Source: Alistipes sp. ZOR0009
GTDB taxonomy: Bacteria; Bacteroidota; Bacteroidia; Bacteroidales; ZOR0009
DNA length: 64,000 nt
Direction: 5' to 3'
NCBI RefSeq assembly: GCF_000798815.1
Contig: NZ_JTLD01000033.1
Coordinates: 62,001 to 126,000, forward strand
The notes below the pieces were generated by a model. That model was not told the origin of the DNA. It did not search any database and saw only the letters and a list, made by a program, of their open reading frames with translations. This document shows positions 24,423-32,120 of the stretch, in pieces (within the stretch, counting starts at the first letter, position 1; the number at the start of each line of letters is the position of its first letter). Both the position numbers and the translations under genes were made by a program.

Positions 24423-25151
24423 ATGAAATGGAAATCTATCATCAGAATGCTTGGAGCCAAACCCTATACCCACCTATTTTTCGATCTCGACCGCACGCTT
24501 TGGGATTTTGAATCGAACGCCGAGCGCACGCTTTCGGACCTGTTTTTCGAGTTTCACCTCGACCAGCACTTCCCCTCGTTCGAGGTCTTTCATGCCACCT
24601 ACCGGCAGCACAACGAGCGCCTGTGGGCCGAGTACCGCAACGGGCGCATCGAAAAGGCGATGCTGCGCAGCCTCCGCTTTAGGCTAACGCTAAAGTCGGT
24701 AAAGGTGAAGGACGATGCGCTGGCCTCGACGCTCGATGCGCGCTACATTGCCGATAGCCCCACCAAAACGGCGCTGATGCCCAACGCCATCGAGGTGATG
24801 GACTACCTGCAGCAGCGCGGCTACCGCATGAGCATCATCACCAACGGCTTTAACGAGGTGCAGTGGGTAAAGCTTAAGGCCTGCGGGCTCGAAAAGTACT
24901 TCGATACGATGCTAACCTCCGAGAATGTTGGCTTCCAGAAGCCCGATGTCCGCGTGTTTGAGCACGCGCTGCAGGTGGCCCGCTGCAAGCCCTCGCAGGT
25001 GCTCATGGTGGGCGACGATTTTGGGGTCGACATCGTTGGGGCGCGCAACGCGGGCATCGACCAGGTGTTCTACAACCCCATCAACGCGGGTAAGAAGTTC
25101 GATCCGACGCACGAAATACGGGATTTGGCCGAGCTAAAATCCATCCTATAA
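24423..25151 (+). CDS. HAD-superfamily hydrolase, YjjG-type noncanonical pyrimidine nucleotidase
   Basis: About 242 residues. HAD motif I is FFDLDRTLWDFESNAERTL, where the WDFE and N-x-x-x-x-L pattern is characteristic of the YjjG group. Motif II is the Thr/Ser in SIITNGFNEVQ, motif III is the Lys in FQKPD, and motif IV is MVGDDFGVDIVGARNAGID. YjjG dephosphorylates nucleotide monophosphates, including damaged pyrimidines such as 5-halo-dUMP, and may sanitise the pool. An in-frame codon at 24324 is too far upstream and would span the TAAATTTG element. ATG 24447 is an alternative start. GC-rich like its left neighbours. Terminator at 25161. Confidence 0.87.
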   Translation: MKWKSIIRMLGAKPYTHLFFDLDRTLWDFESNAERTLSDLFFEFHLDQHFPSFEVFHATYRQHNERLWAEYRNGRIEKAMLRSLRFRLTLKSVKVKDDALASTLDARYIADSPTKTALMPNAIEVMDYLQQRGYRMSIITNGFNEVQWVKLKACGLEKYFDTMLTSENVGFQKPDVRVFEHALQVARCKPSQVLMVGDDFGVDIVGARNAGIDQVFYNPINAGKKFDPTHEIRDLAELKSIL

Positions 25152-25160
25152 GATACAGCA

Positions 25161-25193
25161 AGTCCCGGTAGCGTTTGCCATCGGGACTTTTTT
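25161..25193 (+). terminator. terminator of the YjjG-type gene
   Basis: AGTCCCG pairs with CGGGACT, followed by TTTTT. The minus-strand regulator stop at 25199 lies just beyond. Confidence 0.85.
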
Positions 25194-25198
25194 ATTCG

Positions 25199-25897
25199 CT
25201 AGCCGTGTAGGCAAATCAGCTTCAAAATATCCTTATCCACAATTTCTATCTCCTTACCGTTAATTTTGATGATGTGCTCGCGCCGGAACTCCGAAAGAAT
25301 GCGGATGACGTTTTCGGTGGACATGCCAATGAGCTCGGCAATCTCCTTGCGCGATATCGGGAGCTCGTATATGGGGCTTTGGTAGATGTCGTCGGCAAAG
25401 AGCAGCAGGATGTAGGCAATCCGGCCTCGCAGGTTTTTTATGTTGATGTCGTTGTACTTTCGGATAATTTTGTCGGTGGTGCGGCTGATGCGCGCAAGCA
25501 TGTCTAGGGCAAACTCTCCGTTGGTGCGCACCAAATTCTTAATCTTTTCCAGGTCGAACTCGCAAACTACCGAATTCTCGATGGCGGTAATCGAGAGGTT
25601 GTACTTGGTATCGGAAAACACCGAAAGAATGCTTATCAGGTCGAAGGGCTTGGCAATGGAGATTATCTGATCGTACGATGGATCGGCCGTGTGCCGATGC
25701 AGCTTTAGCAGGCCGCTCTTAATGTATAGGAACGAGGATATCGGGTCGCCTTCGCTCACAATCTTTTCCCCCTTTCGGACGGTTCGCTCCGTTTTTGAGG
25801 AGCAGTAGTCTGCCAGCTCGTCTACGCTAACGTGCTCAAAGATTAGGTTCCTAACAACGCACTCTTTGCAGCTACAAAAATGGCCGTTTTCTCCCAT
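25199..25897 (-). CDS. Crp/Fnr-family transcriptional regulator
   Basis: 232 residues: an N-terminal cysteine group FCSCKECVVRN (C8, C10, C13), a cyclic-nucleotide-like sensor barrel (about 25-145, with VRKGEKIVSEGDPISSFLYI and GLLKLHRH), then a winged-helix domain with ISRKEIAELIGMSTENVIRI as recognition helix (about 180-199). The N-terminal cysteines might hold an Fe-S cluster or sense redox, but the spacing is not that of E. coli FNR. It diverges from the SQR-like operon, with three dyads in the 203-bp gap, so it very likely controls that operon and itself. Confidence 0.9.
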   Translation of the reverse strand: MGENGHFCSCKECVVRNLIFEHVSVDELADYCSSKTERTVRKGEKIVSEGDPISSFLYIKSGLLKLHRHTADPSYDQIISIAKPFDLISILSVFSDTKYNLSITAIENSVVCEFDLEKIKNLVRTNGEFALDMLARISRTTDKIIRKYNDINIKNLRGRIAYILLLFADDIYQSPIYELPISRKEIAELIGMSTENVIRILSEFRREHIIKINGKEIEIVDKDILKLICLHG

Positions 25898-25933
25898 GTT
25901 AACTCTGTAGGTATAAGGTTTGACTCGTCCTGT

Positions 25934-25947
25934 ATGATAAATATCAT
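25934..25947. promoter_or_regulatory. operator-like dyad 1 (ATGATA-AA-TATCAT)
   Basis: Perfect six-base arms with a two-base centre, 37 bases upstream of the regulator start. Size and layout suit a Crp/Fnr dimer site. Confidence 0.6.
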
Positions 25948-25949
25948 GC

Positions 25950-25965
25950 TATGATTTTAATCATA
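25950..25965. promoter_or_regulatory. operator-like dyad 2 (TATGATT-TT-AATCATA)
   Basis: Seven-base perfect arms around TT; its centre is 17 bases from that of dyad 1 and both share ATGAT half-sites, suggesting tandem binding by one regulator. Confidence 0.62.
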
Positions 25966-25978
25966 CTCTTTTAGGGGG

Positions 25979-26003
25979 ATGTAGAATAACAATAATTCTA
26001 CAT
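25979..26003. promoter_or_regulatory. inverted repeat ATGTAGAAT-N7-ATTCTACAT
   Basis: Nine-base perfect arms with a seven-base loop, between the tandem dyads and the SQR-like gene. No T tract follows, so it is more likely an operator or RNA hairpin than a terminator. Confidence 0.6.
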
Positions 26004-26100
26004 TCGCTGTTGTACAGGTGAGTAACTTCTCGAAAGGTAACGAAAATTTTATCTTGGAAGAAGCGGTTTCTACATCCGGACATTCAAAAAAATTAAGAGG

Positions 26101-27330
26101 ATGAAAAGATTCGTAATTCTTGGTGCTGGCACCGCAGGCACCATGATGGCAAATAAGATGGATAAGTACTTGGATAAATCGGAATGGGAGATTGTAGTCC
26201 TAGATAGGAACAATACCCACTACTACCAGCCCGGTTTCCTGTTTATTCCTTTTGGCATGTATAAGGCCAAGGATGTGGTTAAAAAGAAGAGTGCCTACCT
26301 GCCTAAGCGCGTCAATTTTATAGTTGCCGATATTGGCAAGATAGACGCTGACCGAAATACCATTATCTATGGAGATGGCAAGGAGCTGGTTTACGACATT
26401 CTTATTGTGGCAACGGGTACAGTCCCTTCTCCGTCCGAAACGCCAGGGTACTTAGGCGATCGTTGGTACAAGAATATCTTCGATTTTTACACCTTCGAGG
26501 GGGCTGTGGCGCTTTCGGAGCACTTCGAAAGTTTTAAAGGAGGTAAGTTGGTGGTAACTATCACGGAGCTTCCTTACAAATGTCCCATTGCACCGCTCGA
26601 GTTTGTTTTTCTTGCGGATGCCTTTTTTACCAAAAAGGGAATAAGGGATAAGGTCGAACTTTTCTTTACAACCCCTATGTCTGGAGCCTTTACAAAGCCA
26701 ATAGCGACTAAAATGCTAGGTGCTTTGCTGGAAGAGAAGCGAATTAATGTGGTGACAGACTTCTACGTGGAAGGTGTTGACGAGGCAAAAAACGTTATTC
26801 GTTCGTACGATGGACGTGAGGTGGAGTTTGATACGTTGGTGGTCGTTCCGGTAAACCTTGGGGACGAGCTAATCGCCTCTTCGGGCTTGGGCGATGATAT
26901 GAACTATGTGGTAGTCGATAAGGAAACGCTGCAATCGACCATAAAGCCCAACGTATTTGCAATTGGCGATGCGGCCAACCTTCCAACTTCTAAGGCAGGT
27001 TCGGTAGCCCACTTTGCATCGGAGGTGCTTTTCGAAAATCTTAAGGCATACATTGCAGGGCAACCGTTGGCTCATAAATTCGATGGGCATGCCAACTGCT
27101 TTATTGAAACAGGTTTTGGTAAGGCAACGCTGATCGATTTTGACTATACCCACGAGCCTTATCCTGGCGAATATCCCGTGGCAGGCATTGGTCCTATGAC
27201 GCTTCTGGGAGTAACCCGCATAAATCACTGGGGGAAACTGGCATTTAAGCCTATTTACTGGGAGTTTCTTTTGAAGGATCGAAAAATGCCCGTATCCAAC
27301 CGCTTTAGCATGACCGGTAAGCGAGTTTAA
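26101..27330 (+). CDS. SQR-like FAD-dependent pyridine nucleotide-disulfide oxidoreductase
   Basis: 409-residue flavoprotein. The FAD-binding GAGTAGTMMAN is at 8-18, the second strand ends VVLDRN, and IVATGTVPSPS and NVFAIGDAANLPTSKAG (about 284-300) complete the FAD site. Two cysteines sit where sulfide:quinone oxidoreductases keep their redox pair: C161 in ELPYKCPIAPLEF and C333 in HANCFIETGFG. The C-terminal region includes an amphipathic stretch (KPIYWEFLLKDRKMP) that may contact membrane. Sulfide oxidation to polysulfide with quinone is the likely role, supported by the sulfur-carrier genes downstream. It could instead be a persulfide or other disulfide reductase. Control by the divergent Crp/Fnr protein is inferred. 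Confidence 0.82.
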   Translation: MKRFVILGAGTAGTMMANKMDKYLDKSEWEIVVLDRNNTHYYQPGFLFIPFGMYKAKDVVKKKSAYLPKRVNFIVADIGKIDADRNTIIYGDGKELVYDILIVATGTVPSPSETPGYLGDRWYKNIFDFYTFEGAVALSEHFESFKGGKLVVTITELPYKCPIAPLEFVFLADAFFTKKGIRDKVELFFTTPMSGAFTKPIATKMLGALLEEKRINVVTDFYVEGVDEAKNVIRSYDGREVEFDTLVVVPVNLGDELIASSGLGDDMNYVVVDKETLQSTIKPNVFAIGDAANLPTSKAGSVAHFASEVLFENLKAYIAGQPLAHKFDGHANCFIETGFGKATLIDFDYTHEPYPGEYPVAGIGPMTLLGVTRINHWGKLAFKPIYWEFLLKDRKMPVSNRFSMTGKRV

Positions 27331-27360
27331 CTAGAAAAACAATAATAAAAACAAACGAAG

Positions 27361-27672
27361 ATGGCACAAAAAGAGTATGCAGGAGTAATGGTAGAGGTAA
27401 ACAATGAAGGGTACTTCGAAAATAGCAACCAGTGGAACAAGGAGGTTGCCGCAGCCATTGCAAAAGAAAATAATTTGGAGCTAACTGATAAGCATTATCA
27501 GGTTATGGACTTTCTTCGCGAGCGGGTGGCAAAGGGCGAGGCGCTTACCATTCGTAGTATCGGAAAGTCGGGCATTGTTGATATAAAAGGATTTTACGAG
27601 CTGTTTCCGGGTGCCCCCCTTAAGTTGGCCACCAAGTTGGCTGGGCTAAAAAAACCACTAAGCTGTGTATAG
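27361..27672 (+). CDS. DsrC/TusE-family sulfur carrier protein, single-cysteine form
   Basis: 103 residues. The DsrC/TusE fold signature is GYFENSNQWNKEVAAAIAKE (about 17-36), LTDKHYQVMDFLRE and a C-terminal arm ending KPLSCV, with the conserved penultimate Cys (C102) that carries the persulfide. The second Cys of true DsrC, found about 11 residues earlier, is replaced by Thr (LATKLAG). This makes it TusE-like or a related carrier, not the DsrC trisulfide partner of sulfite reductase, and no dsrAB is present. Gap to the SQR-like gene is 30 bases; the DsrE2 gene follows within 21. Confidence 0.88.
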   Translation: MAQKEYAGVMVEVNNEGYFENSNQWNKEVAAAIAKENNLELTDKHYQVMDFLRERVAKGEALTIRSIGKSGIVDIKGFYELFPGAPLKLATKLAGLKKPLSCV

Positions 27673-27693
27673 TTGCTTATAAAAATTACGTCA

Positions 27694-28197
27694 ATGACAA
27701 CAACCGAAGAATATCCATTAAAAAAGGTATGCATCATCTGTGCTAAAGGTTCGCTAGAGGATGTGTACGCAGCACTTGTTATGGCAAATGGAGCCGTAAT
27801 GGAAGGAATCGAAACCAAGGTGTTTTTTACTTTTTTTGGTCTTGATGGCATTACAAAAAAGCAAATGAGTAATCTTCATACGGCATCGGTGGGTAATCCG
27901 GCGATGCGTATGCCTGGAGGACTACCTTTTCCAACCCTTTTAGGGGCGATTCCAGGTGTCGAGGCAGGTGTCTCGAAGATGATGAGGCAGGAAATGGAGA
28001 AGTTGGATATTCCAACAGTTCCTGAATTTATCGAAATGATTACTGCAGGAGGAGGTGAAATATTTGCCTGTAAATTGGCGGTCGATATGTTTAAGCTTCG
28101 TCGCGAGGATTTGTGTGATGATGTTAAGGATATAATCACCGTAGGGCAGTTCTACGAACTTTGTGGAGGACAGGGAACTCAGATTATTTTTACGTAG
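27694..28197 (+). CDS. DsrE2-family sulfurtransferase-like protein
   Basis: 167 residues. The start is set at the ATG 27694 (MTTTEEYPLKKV); a TTG at 27673 is possible but abuts the previous stop. DsrE2 features: VCIICAKGSLEDVYAALVMA near 13-32, KVFFTFFGLDGITKKQ, LDIPTVPEFIEMITAGG, and the conserved Cys in EIFACKLAVDMF, the likely persulfide site. DsrE2 proteins mobilise sulfur with rhodanese, TusA or DsrC-type partners in thiosulfate and sulfide users. Third gene of the SQR-TusE-DsrE2 set, ending at the terminator at 28218. Confidence 0.88.
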   Translation: MTTTEEYPLKKVCIICAKGSLEDVYAALVMANGAVMEGIETKVFFTFFGLDGITKKQMSNLHTASVGNPAMRMPGGLPFPTLLGAIPGVEAGVSKMMRQEMEKLDIPTVPEFIEMITAGGGEIFACKLAVDMFKLRREDLCDDVKDIITVGQFYELCGGQGTQIIFT

Positions 28198-28217
28198 AGC
28201 TTTGCAAACTGTAATAG

Positions 28218-28252
28218 AAAATGGGCGCATGTTAGAAGTGCGCCCATTTTTA
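28218..28252. terminator. bidirectional terminator after the DsrE2 gene
   Basis: AAAATGGGCGCA pairs with TGCGCCCATTTTT between convergent stops at 28197 and 28258. Confidence 0.9.
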
Positions 28253-28257
28253 TGCTG

Positions 28258-29043
28258 CTATTTTTTCTTCTTTTGCTTGTACAGCCACTCCATAAAATCG
28301 GGCTGGTTAAATGCTGGTGTCCAGCTGTTGTGCTCTATTCCTGGAAACTCTACATACTCAACTTTTGCTCCAAACTTTTTTAGTGCGGTGTAGGCATCGC
28401 GCGACCCTTTGCAGGCTACAACCTGATCGGCATCGCCGTGGTATATTCGAAAGGCAACCGATTTTGCGGCATTGCTAAGTCTGGGAGGATAAACGCCTCC
28501 GCAAATAGGAATGGCTGCAGCAAATAGCTCCGGATTGCGGGCAACAAGGTCAAAGGTGCCCATGCCTCCCATCGATAGGCCAACAATGTAAACACGTTTT
28601 GTATCTACCTTTTCGTTGGCAATGTAGCTTTGGATAAGCTCTTTTACGGCTTGTAAAGGTTGCGAAATGCTGTCGTTGGTGCTCTTGTTCCAGTCCATCT
28701 CGCCACGATCGTTGCGGCTAGGGAAGGTTTTAATCCAATTTCCGTTGGTTGGACACTGGGGGAAAAGTACAATGGAGGGGTATTTTTCGAGGTTTACGGG
28801 GTTGGTAAACATTGCCGATCCATGTTTTAGCTGCAGGTTGTTGTCCATGGCTCTTTCTCCCGATCCATGTAGGAATATCACCAAGGGGTACTTTTTTCCT
28901 TGATCATATCCTTCGGGAAGTAATACTTGATACTTTAATGTGTCGCCTTTTGCTGCAACAAACTCTTTTTTGTTGAACGATTGTGCGCTTGCACCTGCAA
29001 TTAAAGCTGCCGACAACATGAGTGTTCCTAATACTCTCTTCAT
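28258..29043 (-). CDS. secreted alpha/beta-hydrolase (esterase/dienelactone hydrolase-like)
   Basis: 261 residues from the ATG at 29043, which opens a signal peptide (KRVLGTLMLSAALIAGASAQ). An upstream in-frame start at 29154 would place the terminator of the preceding gene inside the coding region and hide the signal peptide. The fold shows in YPLVIFLHGSGERAMDN (oxyanion loop), the nucleophile elbow VGLSMGGMGT (Ser about residue 148), the Asp in IYHGDADQVV and the His in GIEHNSWTPAF. The group includes PHB-depolymerase-like and feruloyl-type esterases; substrate unknown. Confidence 0.85.
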   Translation of the reverse strand: MKRVLGTLMLSAALIAGASAQSFNKKEFVAAKGDTLKYQVLLPEGYDQGKKYPLVIFLHGSGERAMDNNLQLKHGSAMFTNPVNLEKYPSIVLFPQCPTNGNWIKTFPSRNDRGEMDWNKSTNDSISQPLQAVKELIQSYIANEKVDTKRVYIVGLSMGGMGTFDLVARNPELFAAAIPICGGVYPPRLSNAAKSVAFRIYHGDADQVVACKGSRDAYTALKKFGAKVEYVEFPGIEHNSWTPAFNQPDFMEWLYKQKKKK

Positions 29044-29118
29044 GGTGTTCTGTTTCTGATTTGTCCGAAAGATACGCATAGCAGAAGGCTTTGCAAAGCG
29101 CTTAATCGGGTGTAAATG

Positions 29119-29148
29119 CAAAAAGGGAGGCAAACCCTCCCTCTTTTT
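29119..29148 (-). terminator. terminator of the outer-membrane barrel gene
   Basis: AGGGAGG pairs with CCTCCCT around CAAAC, with a T run on the minus strand. It falls upstream of the esterase ATG at 29043. Confidence 0.85.
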
Positions 29149-29165
29149 GTGCAATTAAGATGCAT

Positions 29166-29648
29166 TTACAGCTTGAATGACACGCCAAACTTGCCTCCCG
29201 AAAAAGCATTTCCTCCACCTATTTCAAGATTGATGGCGAAGTTTGGTGTTATGTAGTAACGTCCTCCGATTTGAAGGCCTAGGCCAACAGAAGACATGTC
29301 ATTGTCGTGGTACGAATCGTAATAGTTGTACAGGTACGCTCCTACGTTTAGCCCCGCGTATACATCGAAGGTGCTAGGAATGTTTAGTACACGATTGAAG
29401 TGGTAGTTGAAGTTTCCTGAAAATCCCCAAACGTTGTAGTAGTCCTTTTTGTCTCGGTAGGACGTTTCTAGGCCAAGTGAGAAGTCGTTCCCAATTCCAT
29501 GATCGAGCCCTACGTATACAGGAATCGATTTTTCGGCCAAGCCAACACCTGCGTTAATCTGAGTTCTTCCCTTTGGTAGAGGGTTTTGTGCTGACGCCAA
29601 ACCTGCAGCTAGCAGAATGGCGAACAAAGTTGCTGTGATCTTTTTCAT
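29166..29648 (-). CDS. small outer-membrane beta-barrel protein
   Basis: 160 residues with a signal peptide (KKITATLFAILLAAGLASAQ) and then alternating hydrophobic beta strands rich in Tyr, Gly and Asn: INAGVGLAEKSIPVYVGLD, FSLGLETSYR, FSGNFNYHFN, FDVYAGLNVGAYLY, GLGLQIGGRYYI, FAINLEIGGG. It ends in GKFGVSFKL, with a terminal hydrophobic residue as needed for BamA-mediated insertion. Probably an eight-strand barrel of the OmpW/OmpX-like or DUF-type class common in Bacteroidota. Function unknown. Confidence 0.82.
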   Translation of the reverse strand: MKKITATLFAILLAAGLASAQNPLPKGRTQINAGVGLAEKSIPVYVGLDHGIGNDFSLGLETSYRDKKDYYNVWGFSGNFNYHFNRVLNIPSTFDVYAGLNVGAYLYNYYDSYHDNDMSSVGLGLQIGGRYYITPNFAINLEIGGGNAFSGGKFGVSFKL

Positions 29649-29852
29649 ATATATCTTACGTTTCTATAGGCAAGGGTAGGTCAAAGCAAAGGCCAAAAAG
29701 GTGGCTGTGGCGGCATATTTTTTTAGATGCGGTACAATCAGCTGTAAATAAAACGCCTTAAAAGATCTTTACTCTGGATGCTTCTTTATTTAGATTGTGG
29801 AACTATTCCAAAAAGTCGTCAGGTTGTGGAGGTGTTTCTACAAAAAGGGTAA
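29649..29852. other. intergenic interval, no gene seen
   Basis: About 200 bases between two minus-strand units; holds the barrel gene's promoter but no exact consensus motif. Confidence 0.35.
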
Positions 29853-29879
29853 TAAAAAAGCGGGTGCTAAGCCCGCTTT
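29853..29879 (-). terminator. terminator of dnaB
   Basis: AAAGCGGG pairs with CCCGCTTT around TGCTAAG, 13 bases after the dnaB stop on the minus strand, with a T run from A tract 29853-29859. Confidence 0.88.
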
Positions 29880-29891
29880 GACTATTTTATG

Positions 29892-31472
29892 CTAGAATGG
29901 AACATCAGAAGGGAAACCTCCTTTGAAGCCGAGGTCAAATTCTCCACCTCCAGCAGCGGGGAAGTCGCTGTTCATTTTCGAACCAAAGGTTACTGCAGCA
30001 CCTCCACCTGCATCAGCGCCACCCATACCCGGCGAAGCTTGCGGTATAAGGTTGGCGTAGTTGCTGATGTCTCCGTCTTCGAGGTCGAGGAACTTTGCAC
30101 CCTCCTTTTGGAAGCGGAGTCGAACGTCGTCAACCGAACCGTTACGGTGCTTAGCAACGATGATTTCGGCAATACCAATCAGGGAGTTTCCCTCCTCATC
30201 TTCGGTATGACCATAGTATTCTGGGCGGTGGATGAATGAAACGATATCGGCATCCTGCTCAATCGCACCCGATTCACGAAGGTCCGAAAGTTGGGGGCGT
30301 TTGTTTCCTCCACGTGTTTCTACCGAACGGTTAAGCTGCGATAGGGCTATTATAGGGATATTTAACTCCTTGGCAATTGCCTTTAGTGAGCGCGAGATTA
30401 CCGAAACCTCCTGCTCACGGTTACCTCTTGTTTCGGGAGGTCCCACCATTAGCTGAAGGTAGTCAATTATAATAATGGCAATATCGTGTTGGGTTTTTAG
30501 GCGGCGTACCTTGCTTCGAAATTCGAAAATTGACAGCGCAGGCGTATCGTCGATAAAAAGAGGTGCCTCGTTGAGGTCTTTAATGCGCATCTCGAGCTGG
30601 GTCCATTCGTGGGGCTCAAGCCTACCATTTTTTACTTTGTCCGATGCAATTCCAGTTTCTCCAATGATAAGACGCATGACTAGCTGAACGGCACCCATTT
30701 CTAGAGAGAAAAATGCTACCGGTTTCTTGTGGTCAACCGCCATATTACGAGCCATTGATAAGGTAAATGCGGTTTTACCCATAGAAGGACGTGCCGCCAC
30801 AATGATAAGGTCGGATGGTTGCCAACCAGATGTGAGCCTATCCAAAGCAACAAAACCTGTAGGAACCCCGCTTAAACCGTCGGTACGCTTTGAGGCCTCT
30901 TCAATCTGGGCAATTGCATCTTTTACGATGGCATCCATCTTTAAGGCTTCCTTTTTTACGTTGCCCTCAGCGAGGTTGAAGATGTCCATCTGAGCGGTAT
31001 CTAACAACTCCTCCACGTCTATGGTCTCGTCGAAAGAGCGGCGTTGAATGTCGCTAGATATGCGGATTAGCTCGCGCTGGATAAACTTTTGAGCTATGAT
31101 TTTAGCGTGGAAGCTGACGTGGGCCGCCGATCCAACCTTTAAGGTTAGCTGAGTTAGGTAGTATGGACCACCCACCTCGTCGAGCTCGTTATTTCTCTTT
31201 AGCTCCTGCGAAACGGTATATATATCAATAGGCTCCATTCGCGTAGAAAGGCGAATGATAGCGGCATAAATCTTCTGGTGTGCCTCTTTGTAGAAAGCCT
31301 CTGTTTTAATGATGTCCAGAACGTTGATAACAGCGTCCTTCTCCAGCATCATTGCCCCAAGTACTGCTTCTTCTAAATCAAGAGCTTGGGGTGGTATTTT
31401 TCCCATTTCCAAGCCAACAGTAGCAACGTTAGTTGTAGGAGGTGTTTTTTTACTATAGTTTCCTTTTGCCAT
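29892..31472 (-). CDS. dnaB: replicative DNA helicase DnaB
   Basis: 526 residues from the ATG at 31472 (MAKGNYSKK); a TTG at 31493 overlaps the promoter element and is rejected. N-terminal domain: PPQALDLEEAVLGAMMLEKD (about 27-46). RecA core: Walker A in ARPSMGKTAF, AFFSLEMGAVQLVMR, Walker B in IIIDYLQLM, and LSQLNRSVETRGGNKRPQLS with SGAIEQDADI as arginine-finger and loop region. The C-terminal tail (after LIPQASPGMG) is Gly/Ala-rich and ends DVPF, likely disordered. It unwinds DNA at the fork with DnaG. The gene stands alone. Confidence 0.96.
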   Translation of the reverse strand: MAKGNYSKKTPPTTNVATVGLEMGKIPPQALDLEEAVLGAMMLEKDAVINVLDIIKTEAFYKEAHQKIYAAIIRLSTRMEPIDIYTVSQELKRNNELDEVGGPYYLTQLTLKVGSAAHVSFHAKIIAQKFIQRELIRISSDIQRRSFDETIDVEELLDTAQMDIFNLAEGNVKKEALKMDAIVKDAIAQIEEASKRTDGLSGVPTGFVALDRLTSGWQPSDLIIVAARPSMGKTAFTLSMARNMAVDHKKPVAFFSLEMGAVQLVMRLIIGETGIASDKVKNGRLEPHEWTQLEMRIKDLNEAPLFIDDTPALSIFEFRSKVRRLKTQHDIAIIIIDYLQLMVGPPETRGNREQEVSVISRSLKAIAKELNIPIIALSQLNRSVETRGGNKRPQLSDLRESGAIEQDADIVSFIHRPEYYGHTEDEEGNSLIGIAEIIVAKHRNGSVDDVRLRFQKEGAKFLDLEDGDISNYANLIPQASPGMGGADAGGGAAVTFGSKMNSDFPAAGGGEFDLGFKGGFPSDVPF

Positions 31473-31490
31473 CGAATTACGGATAGATTG

Positions 31491-31498
31491 CAAAGGTA
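31491..31498 (-). promoter_or_regulatory. Bacteroidota -7 element for dnaB
   Basis: On the minus strand TACCTTTG matches TAnnTTTG, 18 bases before the ATG at 31472, which fixes the start codon choice. Confidence 0.6.
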
Positions 31499-31780
31499 GC
31501 TACAAAATCGGATGGCTTTTGCGGGGCCCAGCCTTCTTTATGATTAATTACTCACAATTTACTAACAGGGATTTAGGCTTTAGGCTGTAGTGAAGTGTGC
31601 TATTAATTGATGGCTAGTGTTAAATGCTGGCTGAAATTCAACTTTTTTTACGAAGCGTACGTTTATTTTCCATTAACGGTGATGAAGATCTTATTTAGGT
31701 GGATTGTAGTTTCTCTAATTTTAATCTGATCGTTACTGTTATGCATTATTAAATAAATGTTTAACTAAAAAAAGTTATAA
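31499..31780. other. AT-rich intergenic interval, no gene seen
   Basis: About 280 bases between dnaB and the cystatin-like gene. AT-rich, with no ORF, RNA-like fold or terminator I can support; it holds both divergent promoters. Confidence 0.4.
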
Positions 31781-32056
31781 ATGGAAACAAACGTAATGGT
31801 TGGTACATTTACGGCTTATACCAACAAAATGACAACAGAACAGCTGAATGTTTTTTCTCAAGCAACTAAAGGCTTGGAGGGTGTTGATTATACACCTTTG
31901 GCTGTTTCTACACAGCTTGTAAGTGGAACAAACTATCGATTTTTCTGTAATTCAAAGGGGGTATATCCTAATTCATTAAATGAAGGAGCTATTGTGACAA
32001 TATACCAGCCTCTTCAGGGACAACCTCATGTTACCTCAATTCACAGGTGTCAGTAG
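31781..32056 (+). CDS. small cystatin-like protein
   Basis: 91 residues, no signal peptide. The layout is that of a cystatin domain: a Gly near the N-terminus (G8), a helix (TTEQLNVFSQATKGL), then QLVSGTNYRFFC, whose Q45-L-V-S-G49 fits the QxVxG papain-binding loop, and a later strand VTIYQPL with a QP dipeptide followed by HVTSI. Cystatins inhibit C1 cysteine peptidases; bacterial copies are uncommon. Without a signal it would act inside the cell, or it may only share the fold. The call rests on motif order alone. It is single-copy and AT-rich, and is transcribed toward the dcp gene at 32121. Confidence 0.6.
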   Translation: METNVMVGTFTAYTNKMTTEQLNVFSQATKGLEGVDYTPLAVSTQLVSGTNYRFFCNSKGVYPNSLNEGAIVTIYQPLQGQPHVTSIHRCQ

Positions 32057-32075
32057 ATCCAAATTTTAGAAAATA

Positions 32076-32105
32076 GAAAGAGCGGCACATTTGTACCGCT
32101 CTTTC
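32076..32105. terminator. bidirectional terminator between the cystatin-like gene and dcp
   Basis: GAAAGAGCGG pairs with CCGCTCTTTC between convergent stops. Confidence 0.88.
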
Positions 32106-32120
32106 ATTATTTAGAACTAT

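Noticed and set aside
29044-29154. Upstream start for the esterase
   Set aside because: The region contains the previous gene's terminator and would mask a clear signal peptide.
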